From Faecalimonas umbilicata (GTDB lineage Bacteria > Bacillota > Clostridia > Lachnospirales > Lachnospiraceae), in the NCBI RefSeq assembly GCF_004346095.1, contig NZ_SLZV01000009.1, forward strand, positions 1-64,000: a DNA stretch of 64,000 nucleotides, read 5' to 3'. Every line of letters starts with the position of its first letter. Positions within the stretch are counted from its first letter, which is position 1. Under the pieces are notes generated by a model. That model was not told the origin of the DNA. It saw only the letters and a list, made by a program, of their open reading frames with translations, and made no database searches. The translations under genes and the position numbers were made by a program. Shown piece by piece: positions 54,723-63,573 of this stretch.

Positions 54723-56516
54723 ATGAGTGTAACAGACAGAATTGCAAAACTCAGAAAACTCATGGAAGAGAGAAAGATGGATGCCTATATTATCCCATCC
54801 GCTGACAATCATCAAAGCGAATATGTAGGAGAACATTTTAAAGCCAGAGCGTTTATCTCCGGATTTACCGGTTCTGCCGGAACAGTGATCATCACAAAAG
54901 ATGATGCAGGTCTCTGGACAGATGGACGCTATTTCATTCAGGCAGAAAAACAATTAGAAGGAAGTGGAATCAGACTTTTCCGTATGGCAGAACCTGATGT
55001 CCCTACGAAAGAAGAATATTTGGAATCAGTTCTTCCAGATCACGGAGTGCTCGGATTTGACGGAAAAGTCATCGGCGCTTCCGAAGGTCAGAATTATGAA
55101 GAAGTATTAAAAGAAAAAGCAGTCTCCATTTCCTATGACGAAGATCTGATTTCCTATATCTGGGAAGATCGCCCGGCTCTTTCAAATGCTCCGGCATTTT
55201 TATTGGATCTTGCATACGCAGGAGAAAGTACCGCCTCCAAACTGGAACGTCTCCGTGAAAAAATGCAAGAAGCTGACACGACAGTCCACATTCTTTCTTC
55301 TCTTGACGATATCGCATGGCTGCTCAATATTCGTGGCGGAGATGTAATGTATACTCCTCTTGTGCTGAGCTATGCTGTGATCACGATGGAGGACGTACAT
55401 CTGTTTATCAACGAATCCAAATTAAATCAGGAAATTTTAGATAGCTGGAACGGGCTTTCTGTCATCTTACATCCTTATGAAGAAATCTACACATTTGTAA
55501 AGACGTTAGATGAAACTTCTCATGTGCTTTTAGATCCTTCCCGGATCAATTATGCGATCTATAAAAATCTCCCTGACGCAACAGAAAAAGTGGAGAAACC
55601 AAATCCTACAACAGCATTTAAGGCAATCAAAAATGAGACAGAATTGAAAAATATCCGCGCAAGCCATATCAAAGACGGTGTCGCTTTCACAAAATTTATG
55701 TATTGGCTTAAGAAAAATGTAGGAAAGATGCCGATTACAGAGCGCAGCGCCTCTGACAAACTAGAAGAGTTCCGCAGCCAGCAGGCGGGATTTATCAGTC
55801 CAAGTTTTTCTCCAATCGTCGCATACAAAGAACATGCTGCCATGATGCATTACAGCGCTACTCCGGAATCTGATTATGAATTGAAACCAGAGCACTTTCT
55901 CCTTGCAGATACCGGCGGAAATTATTATGAAGGCACCACAGACTTGACTCGTACAGTTGCTCTTGGACCGGTCAGCGACGAACTGAAGACACACTTTACG
56001 GCTGTTGCCCGCGGTATGATGAACCTCGCAAGAGCAAGATTTCTATATGGCTGCCGGGGTGTGAACCTTGATATCCTCGCAAGAGAACCTATGTGGTCTC
56101 TGAATATCGACTACAAGTGTGGCACCGGACATGGAGTCGGTTACCTTCTAAACATTCACGAAGGACCTGCTTCTTTCCGTTGGCAGCTATCCCCTTCAGG
56201 CCTGCCACCAGCAGTGCTCGAGGAGGGTATGGTCATCACCGATGAACCTGGAATCTACATTGAAGATTCCCACGGAATCCGTCTGGAAAATGAACTCGTT
56301 GTGCGCAAAGGTGAAAAAAATGAATTTGGCCAATTCATGGGACTGGAAAATGTGACAGTCGTTCCGATTGACTTAGATGCGATCGTACCGGAAGATCTGA
56401 ATAAAGACGAACGCAATTATCTGAACAGTTATCACAAATTTGTATACGAGACACTTTCTCCTTATATGACAGAAGAAGAAAACGAATGGCTCAAAGTATA
56501 CACAAGGGAAATCTAA
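54723..56516 (+). CDS. M24 family Xaa-Pro aminopeptidase (aminopeptidase P), 597 aa
   Basis: Cytoplasmic metallopeptidase that removes N-terminal residues before proline. Two creatinase-like N-terminal domains (about 5-135 and 150-300) precede the M24 pita-bread domain (about 310-530). Metal ligands are visible: DTGGNYYEGTTDLTR (about 397-411), GTGHGVGYLLNIHE near 469-482, DEPGIYIE near 506-513 and RLENELVV near 519-526. The three-domain 600-residue form is the eukaryote-like aminopeptidase P. AGGAGG lies eight bases upstream. Monocistronic, with its own promoter and terminator. Confidence 0.96.
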   Translation: MSVTDRIAKLRKLMEERKMDAYIIPSADNHQSEYVGEHFKARAFISGFTGSAGTVIITKDDAGLWTDGRYFIQAEKQLEGSGIRLFRMAEPDVPTKEEYLESVLPDHGVLGFDGKVIGASEGQNYEEVLKEKAVSISYDEDLISYIWEDRPALSNAPAFLLDLAYAGESTASKLERLREKMQEADTTVHILSSLDDIAWLLNIRGGDVMYTPLVLSYAVITMEDVHLFINESKLNQEILDSWNGLSVILHPYEEIYTFVKTLDETSHVLLDPSRINYAIYKNLPDATEKVEKPNPTTAFKAIKNETELKNIRASHIKDGVAFTKFMYWLKKNVGKMPITERSASDKLEEFRSQQAGFISPSFSPIVAYKEHAAMMHYSATPESDYELKPEHFLLADTGGNYYEGTTDLTRTVALGPVSDELKTHFTAVARGMMNLARARFLYGCRGVNLDILAREPMWSLNIDYKCGTGHGVGYLLNIHEGPASFRWQLSPSGLPPAVLEEGMVITDEPGIYIEDSHGIRLENELVVRKGEKNEFGQFMGLENVTVVPIDLDAIVPEDLNKDERNYLNSYHKFVYETLSPYMTEEENEWLKVYTREI

Positions 56517-56566
56517 CTATCATAGATTCCTGCCGGAGCTAAGCATAGCAGGTTTTCCATAGTCAA

Positions 56567-56605
56567 AGGGCACCTAAGATCTTTTTTGCTGATCTTAGGT
56601 GCCCT
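56567..56605. terminator. bidirectional terminator between convergent genes
   Basis: A perfect 15-bp stem (56567-56581 with 56591-56605) with a nine-base loop lies between the aminopeptidase (plus) and carboxypeptidase (minus) stops. The plus tail is T-rich (CTTTCAGTTTTC); the minus tail has only TTTGACT. Confidence 0.85.
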
Positions 56606-56624
56606 CTTTCAGTTTTCTTTCTTT

Positions 56625-57833
56625 TTACATTCTTCCGTCTTCATTCAAAAAATAGTATCCGCTGATTTTTTGAAAGATCCATCGAAAATTTATTTTTTCG
56701 ACGTTCTCCTGGGCTACGATCGGGTATTGCTGAAGTACTTCCCTGTCCAGAATATAGCGAACCGTTCCAAGCTTCTCATATCTTTCAATCGGCGCTTGCA
56801 CTTCTTCCTGCAATTCTACAACAGTTTCAATTTCTTCTTCTCGGTGCAAAAGAACTTCCACCGGACTGTTTTGAATCTTCTCAATCTTTACCGGAACATG
56901 TGCTTTCTCAAAAAGATTTCCGCTGGTAGGAATTCCCGCCTTCACAGTTACATCACGGAGGGGTTCTTTCCCGGAAAATGCCTCCCGCAGCTCATAGTTT
57001 TCCATCCCATATGTCATCAATCGCCTGGTATCTGCCCATTTATATCCTTTATTGTTCGGCCATCCGCATCCAAGCAAGGCAACCACAAATGTTCTTCCCC
57101 GGCTTTCAAGCGCGCCGACATAGCAATACCCCGCCTTCCCGGTAAATCCTGTCTTTCCGGATAACACTCCATCCATCATTGTCAAAAACGCATTGTGATT
57201 CTGGCAGGAAAACGAACGATGGCAATCTACATCCATAAAATGATAGCTTCCCTTCTGAGTGATTGAAAGAAAGCTCTCTTTCTTCGGAGATTTCAAAATA
57301 CAGTAACTCATGATCCTGGCCAAATCTTCCGCTGTCGTTGAATGCTCTCCCTTGTCATCCGAAGCATCCAGCCCATTAGGTGTAATAAAATATGTATCCC
57401 TGCATCCGATTTCTTTTGCCTTCGCATTCATTTTATCCGCGAATGCCTGCACACTCCCCCCAATATGTTCCGCGATTGCTACCGCACTGTCATTGTGCGA
57501 TTCCAACATCAAGGAATATAGAAGATCTCTCAGATAAAACTTTTCATCCATCTGCATCCCCAGATGTACTTTCGGCTGTCTCGCCGCATTTTCTGACACA
57601 TTCACAACATCTGTAAGATTTCCTTCCTCCAATGCCAGAATACATGTCATGATCTTTGTCGTGCTCGCCATCGGCTTTTTTTCTGAACCGTTCTTTTCAA
57701 ATAAAACACGCCCATTGTCCGCGTCCATTAAAACCGCTGACTGGGCGTATAACTGTTCTATCTCTTCTTTCGCACTGACAGGGGAACTGACCAGCAAAAC
57801 TCCTGTCAAAATTCCGATCAAAACTTTCTTCAT
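56625..57833 (-). CDS. D-alanyl-D-alanine carboxypeptidase (DacF/PBP5 type), 402 aa
   Basis: Secreted low-molecular-weight PBP that trims the terminal D-Ala of peptidoglycan stem peptides. Signal peptide (about 1-22, ending VSA), S11 domain with STTK (Ser near 57), SHN near 114 and KTGFTGKAGY near 218. The C-terminal PBP5-like domain (about 275-365) is followed by a hydrophobic or amphipathic end (about 380-402) for membrane attachment. ATG 57833 is seven bases after AGGTG; an ATG two codons upstream is too close. It follows scpB, an order that also occurs in other Clostridia. Confidence 0.94.
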   Translation of the reverse strand: MKKVLIGILTGVLLVSSPVSAKEEIEQLYAQSAVLMDADNGRVLFEKNGSEKKPMASTTKIMTCILALEEGNLTDVVNVSENAARQPKVHLGMQMDEKFYLRDLLYSLMLESHNDSAVAIAEHIGGSVQAFADKMNAKAKEIGCRDTYFITPNGLDASDDKGEHSTTAEDLARIMSYCILKSPKKESFLSITQKGSYHFMDVDCHRSFSCQNHNAFLTMMDGVLSGKTGFTGKAGYCYVGALESRGRTFVVALLGCGWPNNKGYKWADTRRLMTYGMENYELREAFSGKEPLRDVTVKAGIPTSGNLFEKAHVPVKIEKIQNSPVEVLLHREEEIETVVELQEEVQAPIERYEKLGTVRYILDREVLQQYPIVAQENVEKINFRWIFQKISGYYFLNEDGRM

Positions 57834-57909
57834 AAGCATACACCTGTTGTTCTGTTAGTTCATTGTATGATTAGAAGTTCCCGAATATGTCCATCTGAAT
57901 CTCTTTTGA

Positions 57910-58518
57910 TCAGACATCCAGTCGATCTTTGATCTCCCGCTCTGCCTCTTCTTTAAAATCTTCCAGCTGCTCTGGTGCAATGCTTGGAAGTTCCTCCACT
58001 GACTGCACTCCAAATCGTCGCAAAAATTCTTCGGTTGTACCAAATAGCAGCGGTTTTCCCGGCGCATCCAGCCTCCCCACTTCACACACCAGATCATATT
58101 CCACAAGTTTATTCACCGCATGGTCTGACTTCACTCCCCGGATCTTCTCGATCTCAATTTTTGTAACCGGCTGCTTATATGCCACGATTGCGAGTGTCTC
58201 CAGCAGTACATCTGTCAGCACATGTTTCTTCGGCTGTTTCGCAACCTGAATCAGATAGTCATATAACTCCGGCTTTGTACAGAGCTGATAAGAATCCTCC
58301 AGTTCGATCAACTGGATTCCCCGCTCTTTCTTTTGATACTGTTTTTTCAGTTCTTCCAAAAGTCTTTTTGCTTCTGTCTCATCTTTCCCGATCGCAGATG
58401 CAATTTTTGAAAGGCTCACGGACTCCCCCATTGCAAAAAGGATCGCCTCCACAGCCCCTAGCAGTTCCTTCTCCGTTTTCTTTTCCACACTATCTGTTCC
58501 TTTCTTGTTATCGTACAA
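57910..58518 (-). CDS. scpB: segregation and condensation protein B, 202 aa
   Basis: Kleisin-associated winged-helix protein of the SMC-ScpAB condensin. Family features are LLGAVEAILFAMGESVSLSKIASAIG (about 19-44), LLETLAIVAYKQPVTKIEIEKIRGV (about 104-128) and LLFGTTEEFLRRFGV (about 157-171). The start is uncertain: TTG 58518 after AAGGA, or GTG 58488 after AAAGGA, which would give the more usual N-terminus. It follows scpA by 37 bases. Confidence 0.95.
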   Translation of the reverse strand: MYDNKKGTDSVEKKTEKELLGAVEAILFAMGESVSLSKIASAIGKDETEAKRLLEELKKQYQKKERGIQLIELEDSYQLCTKPELYDYLIQVAKQPKKHVLTDVLLETLAIVAYKQPVTKIEIEKIRGVKSDHAVNKLVEYDLVCEVGRLDAPGKPLLFGTTEEFLRRFGVQSVEELPSIAPEQLEDFKEEAEREIKDRLDV

Positions 58519-58555
58519 TTTTTCCTTTTTAATGCTTCACTTCTCTTTTGCCATG

Positions 58556-59299
58556 CTACATCATAGAAGTGATCATGATCTCCGCAAATGTTTTTTCTTG
58601 TGTGATCTGTATCTTACCTACTTTCATCAATTCCAGTACCGCGAGAAACGTGACAATCACATGCATCTTGCTGCGCTGTCTTGCCAGAAGCTGACGGAAA
58701 CTAAAGTACCCATTCAACATTGCATACTCTTCCACATAGGACATCTTATCAGAGAGCGTCACTTCTTCTTTCTCAATCGTTCCAAATTTACTGCGCACCG
58801 GATCCATCTTATCTGCCTTTTTCCGCATCACTTCCCGAAAAATCTGATTCAACCTGCGAAGATCCAAATCTCCCAGAAGTTCATCCAGATTTACCGGTTC
58901 GGTATACTCCTGCACTTCCTGTGGGATGGCAGCCTCCTTAAATAACACTCTGTCTGAATCCATTTCCCGATCCCGAAGTTCATAAGACATATATTTGTAC
59001 AGCTTATACTGCAGCAACTGTTCCACCAGCTCCTGCCTAGGATCTTCCTCCTCCCCTTCTTCATTCACCTCTTTGGGAAGAAGCATTTTCGACTTAATAT
59101 CCAAAAGAGTCGCTGCCATCAGAAGAAACTCGCTCATAATATTCAAATCTGTCCGTTCCATCTCACGGATATACTCCATGTACTGTCTTGTAATTTCCAC
59201 GATGGGGATATCATAAATATCAATCTTATTTTTGTCAATCAAATGCAAAAGCAGATCCAGTGGCCCTTCAAACACTTGCAGCTTTACTGGTATTCCCAT
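58556..59299 (-). CDS. scpA: segregation and condensation protein A, 247 aa
   Basis: Kleisin that closes the SMC ring in chromosome condensation. The N-terminal motif VFEGPLDLLLHLIDKNKIDIYDIPI (about 8-32) binds the SMC neck, and the C-terminal winged helix ends VTFLAVLELMKVGKIQITQ (about 216-234). Length is standard. Its ATG shares one base with the stop of the upstream phosphoesterase. Confidence 0.97.
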   Translation of the reverse strand: MGIPVKLQVFEGPLDLLLHLIDKNKIDIYDIPIVEITRQYMEYIREMERTDLNIMSEFLLMAATLLDIKSKMLLPKEVNEEGEEEDPRQELVEQLLQYKLYKYMSYELRDREMDSDRVLFKEAAIPQEVQEYTEPVNLDELLGDLDLRRLNQIFREVMRKKADKMDPVRSKFGTIEKEEVTLSDKMSYVEEYAMLNGYFSFRQLLARQRSKMHVIVTFLAVLELMKVGKIQITQEKTFAEIMITSMM

Positions 59300-60174
59300 T
59301 ACTGTCTTCCTTTCATATGCAGCACAACTACTTCCGGTGTGTTAAACAGCCGAACCGGTATCGTATGTTCTCCAATCCCTCTGCTTACAACCGTCGTTGT
59401 CTGCCCTTCTCTGTAAATCCCCCCACTGTAACGCGGAAAGATCTTAAGCTGTGGCGTGATGACAGCTCCAAGAAACGGGAGCCTTACCAGCCCTCCGTGA
59501 AAATGTCCTGAAACAACAAGATCTGCCTTCCACTCCTTGTATGCCGGCACATGTGACGGATTGTGGGCGATTAAAATCTGATAACTTGCCCTGCTTGCCT
59601 TTCCAATCCGCTGTTCAATCTCCGCTTCTGTCACTTTGTGATACTTCCTTTTTGCATACCCCTCATACGGAATCTCCAATCCGGAAATCGTAAACAGATC
59701 ACCATTCCACTCTCGTACAACCGAACGATTTTCAAGGAAGATTACCTGTTCTGCACTCAACTCTTTCTTGTATCGCTCATAGACATGACTATAATTTGCC
59801 GGATTTTCCTTCATCCGCTGCTCATGGTTGCCATTCGCATAAAATACCGGACAGATATTTGCAAGTGATTTCACAAATTCCATCGCTGGCTTTGGAGATA
59901 CCCCCTTTTTCCCCACTAGCATATCCCCTGCGATCAGAATTGCATCTGGTCTCTGCTTTGTAATTGCATACAGCAGTCTTTTATTATGTTTTCCATATAC
60001 TTTATTGTGAAGATCACTTAGCAGGACAAACTTTGTCTCTTCCCCCACAAGCTTCGGGGCTGTCACCGTATAATGTGTGACTTTAAATGTGTGGATTTCA
60101 CGTATCATCTCCAATATACAAAGAACTGCTGCCACCGCAATAATCTCTAGGACCTTTACAATTTCTCTTTCCAT
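59299..60174 (-). CDS. membrane-anchored metallophosphoesterase (YkuE/YaeI-like), 291 aa
   Basis: Calcineurin-like phosphoesterase with one N-terminal span (about 6-24). Metal motifs are SDLHN (about 53-57), GDML (about 82-85), NGNHEQR (about 112-118), AHNPSH (about 213-218) and SGHFHGG (about 232-238). Relatives act on UDP-diacylglucosamine-type lipids or have unknown substrates. ATG 60174 follows AAGGG by eight bases. First gene of the phosphoesterase-scpA-scpB group, with a near-consensus promoter. Confidence 0.92.
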   Translation of the reverse strand: MEREIVKVLEIIAVAAVLCILEMIREIHTFKVTHYTVTAPKLVGEETKFVLLSDLHNKVYGKHNKRLLYAITKQRPDAILIAGDMLVGKKGVSPKPAMEFVKSLANICPVFYANGNHEQRMKENPANYSHVYERYKKELSAEQVIFLENRSVVREWNGDLFTISGLEIPYEGYAKRKYHKVTEAEIEQRIGKASRASYQILIAHNPSHVPAYKEWKADLVVSGHFHGGLVRLPFLGAVITPQLKIFPRYSGGIYREGQTTTVVSRGIGEHTIPVRLFNTPEVVVLHMKGRQ

Positions 60175-60237
60175 ATCTGTTCCCTTATCCTCTTTCACTG
60201 TCTCATTTCATCTCACAGCAATGCTGATTTGTCTTCC

Positions 60238-60266
60238 ATTATATAATTTTTCTCAGCGTTTTACAA
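60238..60266 (-). promoter_or_regulatory. sigma-A promoter of the phosphoesterase-scpAB group
   Basis: Minus strand TTGTAA (60261-60266), 17 bases, TATAAT (60238-60243), about 64 bases before the start; its -35 overlaps the stop of the upstream carboxypeptidase gene. Confidence 0.65.
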
Positions 60267-61454
60267 CCAAAAGCTTTTCAGCACCTTTTTCAGCACATGT
60301 CCATAAGTAATCTTATCTATCTTCTCTGTTGTTCTGACCGGCACAGTTCCAATTGTTTCTTCCTGCAGTGTATAGACAAGTTTTCCTACCGTTGTTCCCT
60401 TCTTTAGCGGTGCAGAAAGCCCTTTTTTTAACACTAGTTTTTTCTGTATCTCAGACAAATTCGCTCCGGTCGTATCCACATACTGAAAGATTGCTTCCGG
60501 CTTGATCCTCACTTTTCCCTTTGTCCCCCCATCCACTTTTACCGCCTTTAATCCACCTTTTTCTTTGTCCACATACTTTGTGCATTTTCCAAATCCATAG
60601 TTTAAAAGTGTTGTCGCATCCTTTACGCGCATCTTAGAATCCGGCGCCGCCATGATCACCGCGATCAGATCAATCCCATCCTTTCTTGCCGTGGCAGAAA
60701 TACAGAATTTTGCTTTACTTGTAGATCCAGTCTTAAGCCCTGTGGCATATGGATAATGCCGCACCAGTTTATTTGTGTTTGACAAACCAAATTCGCTTGT
60801 TCCCTTGTTTGTTTTATGCGTAATATTTTCCATCCAGATCATAGAATATTTTTCAATCTCCGGATGCTTTGTAATTAACTCTCTGGACATCAGTGCAATG
60901 TCGTAAGCAGTCGTCAGATGTCCATCCGCATCCAAACCATTGCAGTTTACAAAGTGAGTATGCTCCATCCCCAGCCCTTTTGCCCTCGCATTCATCTGCT
61001 CTACAAAAGCTTCCTCACTTCCGGATATGTATTCGGACATCGCCACACATGCGTCATTCGCACTTGCAACTGCAATGCACTTTAACATCGTATCTACCGT
61101 CTGCACTTCTCCGGGTTCTAGAAACACCTGGCTTCCTCCCATGGATGCTGCATACTCTGACACAGTTACTTCGTCTTCCAACTTTATCTTTCCATCCTCC
61201 ACTGCATCCAGGATCAAAAGCATCGTCATAACTTTCGTCACACTTGCAGGCGGGCGTTCCTCCTCCTTCTGTTTCTCATAAATAATTTTTCCGGTAGATG
61301 CCTCCATCAAAACGGCGGACTGTGCTGTCAGTTCCAGTTCATTTTTCTTTTCTGACTCTACCTCTTCCTGCAATACTTTCCCGTCAGGCGGCATTGCGCA
61401 GACAGTTCCGGTACATAAAATAACGCTCAATACTACTGCCAGAATTGTTCTCAT
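60261..61454 (-). CDS. D-alanyl-D-alanine carboxypeptidase (DacF/PBP5 type), 397 aa
   Basis: Second secreted DD-carboxypeptidase in the window. Signal peptide (about 1-20), S11 domain with SVTK (Ser near 70), SAND near 127, KTGSTSKAKF near 231. The C-terminal domain (about 285-375) is of PBP5 C type, and the end (about 378-397) is basic/amphipathic. ATG 61454 has GGGAG upstream; an upstream in-frame codon lacks one. It follows fbp by about 65 bases. It is clearly homologous to the protein at 56625-57833, with low visible identity outside the motifs. Confidence 0.94.
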   Translation of the reverse strand: MRTILAVVLSVILCTGTVCAMPPDGKVLQEEVESEKKNELELTAQSAVLMEASTGKIIYEKQKEEERPPASVTKVMTMLLILDAVEDGKIKLEDEVTVSEYAASMGGSQVFLEPGEVQTVDTMLKCIAVASANDACVAMSEYISGSEEAFVEQMNARAKGLGMEHTHFVNCNGLDADGHLTTAYDIALMSRELITKHPEIEKYSMIWMENITHKTNKGTSEFGLSNTNKLVRHYPYATGLKTGSTSKAKFCISATARKDGIDLIAVIMAAPDSKMRVKDATTLLNYGFGKCTKYVDKEKGGLKAVKVDGGTKGKVRIKPEAIFQYVDTTGANLSEIQKKLVLKKGLSAPLKKGTTVGKLVYTLQEETIGTVPVRTTEKIDKITYGHVLKKVLKSFWL

Positions 61455-61520
61455 TTTACAACTCCCTTTGATTTCGTCTACTACCATTGTAAGCATTGTG
61501 TGAAAGATTTATGACTGTTC

Positions 61521-63476
61521 CTACCGTTCTTTCTCTTTGAGTTCTCCTTCCCTGTAAGCCCGGATCAGCTCTTTTAATTCTGCAATTCTCTCTTTCATCT
61601 TGTTCCCATTGTCAGTATCCCCGACAAGCTGACGCCTGTCTGTATATTTTACTGCCACCTGTCTAGAAACGATATCTTTCTCTTCATGGATCGCCGTCTC
61701 TGCCGATTCAAACGGTTCATGTGCTGTCAGTGTCATTCCATAAGAATTATAGATTAAAGTATACCCCGCAATTCCGGTCTCCTTGTGGTATGCCTTTGAA
61801 AATCCGCCGTCAATGATCAATACCTTCCCACCACATTTTACAGGACTCTCCCCTGAGCTCTGATGCACCGGCACATGCCCGTTGATAATATGTGCATCTT
61901 CCCCCTCAAGACCAAATGCTTCCAGAATCCGCTCAGCAGTACTGCTCTCTTCTAAAAATCGATAATATGCATTCTTCTTTTCCAAATGTGCTTCCGGATC
62001 TGCAATCAGATACCTTTCAAATGTAGCCATCTTGCTCCTTCCAAACAACGGAGATTTCGGTCCACTCCAGAGATACCATAAAATATCCTGTCCCTTCTTT
62101 CGCTCACCTTCTTCCAAGGCAACAAAAGCTTTTCTTACATACATTTCAAGCACATCGTAAAGCTTTCTCCCCTGATAAAATGTTCCAAAAATATTGACCT
62201 TCTCAAAGCTGCCGTCTTCTTCCAGCGGAATACACCCATGATAGAGCAGATTGTGATTATACACCTTGTAAAGACTTCCGTTCTTTAAAAGCAACTTGAC
62301 ATGTCTTTGCAGTTTCTCACAGTTTTGAAACGCTGTTTTTAGTTTCTCCATGATTTCCTGTTCACCTTTGCTTAAACGATATGGTGCTTCTTCAGAAATC
62401 GTGGGAAAGCTCTTGTCTTTTAACCGATATTCTTTTCCCTGTATGATCACAGTTCCATTCTTCTTATCGAGTGTCTCAAGAAAACATCGGTCTTCCATAT
62501 CAAAATCAGGATGCTCCCTCAGCAGCATTTCCTCCAGTTTAAACTGAATTATCGTAATCGCTTTGTGCATTCTTCTCTCTAACAGAGAGGAGGAATCTGT
62601 TTTTCCCTCTCTCCCTTTCACAGCGAAACATACACAGGGGTCTTCCCCATAGATTTCCATTGCAAATGCAGCTAACGGAAGCAAATTAATACCATATCCA
62701 TCTTCCAGAAGATCTAGATTGCCATAACGGAGGCAGATTCGGATCACCGTCGCAATACATGCTACATTTCCCGCAGCCGCTCCCATCCAAAGGATATCAT
62801 GGTTTCCCCACTGGATATCAAACGAGTGATACGTCATAAGACAGTCCAGAATTTTATCCGGTGCAGGTCCTCTGTCAAAAATATCGCCAATAATATGCAG
62901 ATGATCGATCACAAGTCTTTGGATCAGCTCTGACATCACAATGATAAAATCTTCTGCCTTTCCAATCTCCAGTATCGTTGTGACGATTGATTCATAGTAC
63001 GCACCTTTATTCAGCACCTCTGATTTCTCTGTGATCAGTTCTTCAATGACATATGCATAGTCCGCCGGAAGTGCTTTTCTCACTTTTGATCTTGTATATT
63101 TTGAGGAGACTGTCTTGCATATTTCAATCAATCGATACAATGTGATCTTGTACCAGTTCTCCATATCTGGCTCTGTTTTTTTGATCTCAGCAATCTTTTC
63201 TGCCGGATAATAGATCAAAGTTGCCATCGCACACTTTTCTGCCGTACTCAGTGTATGGCCAAACACATCATCAATCTTCTTTCTAACCGCTCCTGAGCCA
63301 TTGCGCAGCACATGTGAAAATGCCTCAAACTCTCCGTGAATATCTGATATAAAATGTTCAGTTCCTTTTGGAAGGTTTAAAATCGACTGGAGATTGATAA
63401 TCTCTGTGGATGCCTTTCCAATTGTCGGATATAATTCTGCAAGATATTCTAGATAATTTTTATTGTTTTGTTCCAT
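61521..63476 (-). CDS. fbp: fructose-1,6-bisphosphatase, class III, 651 aa
   Basis: Gluconeogenic enzyme of the Firmicute class III type, a calcineurin-fold phosphatase unrelated to E. coli Fbp. Metal motifs: SDIHGEFEAF (about 43-52), HIIGDIFDRGPAPD (about 194-207), WGNHDILWMGAAAGN (about 218-232) and INGHVPV near 539. Length agrees with B. subtilis Fbp (671). ATG 63476 follows AAAGGAAG; an ATG five codons earlier overlaps that site. It lies just downstream of methylglyoxal synthase. Confidence 0.96.
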   Translation of the reverse strand: MEQNNKNYLEYLAELYPTIGKASTEIINLQSILNLPKGTEHFISDIHGEFEAFSHVLRNGSGAVRKKIDDVFGHTLSTAEKCAMATLIYYPAEKIAEIKKTEPDMENWYKITLYRLIEICKTVSSKYTRSKVRKALPADYAYVIEELITEKSEVLNKGAYYESIVTTILEIGKAEDFIIVMSELIQRLVIDHLHIIGDIFDRGPAPDKILDCLMTYHSFDIQWGNHDILWMGAAAGNVACIATVIRICLRYGNLDLLEDGYGINLLPLAAFAMEIYGEDPCVCFAVKGREGKTDSSSLLERRMHKAITIIQFKLEEMLLREHPDFDMEDRCFLETLDKKNGTVIIQGKEYRLKDKSFPTISEEAPYRLSKGEQEIMEKLKTAFQNCEKLQRHVKLLLKNGSLYKVYNHNLLYHGCIPLEEDGSFEKVNIFGTFYQGRKLYDVLEMYVRKAFVALEEGERKKGQDILWYLWSGPKSPLFGRSKMATFERYLIADPEAHLEKKNAYYRFLEESSTAERILEAFGLEGEDAHIINGHVPVHQSSGESPVKCGGKVLIIDGGFSKAYHKETGIAGYTLIYNSYGMTLTAHEPFESAETAIHEEKDIVSRQVAVKYTDRRQLVGDTDNGNKMKERIAELKELIRAYREGELKEKER

Positions 63477-63546
63477 GTTTCTTCCTTTCATTCTTATTGA
63501 TTTTCTCTGTACTGCCAGTCCCCATAAGCAGGATATGAGATAGCTA

Positions 63547-63573
63547 AAATAGCAGGGATTTCCCCTGCTATTT
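63547..63573 (-). terminator. hairpin at the end of mgsA
   Basis: A perfect 11-bp stem (63547-63557 with 63563-63573) overlapping the mgsA stop codon. The tail on the minus strand is TTAGCTA, a poor T run. Confidence 0.55.
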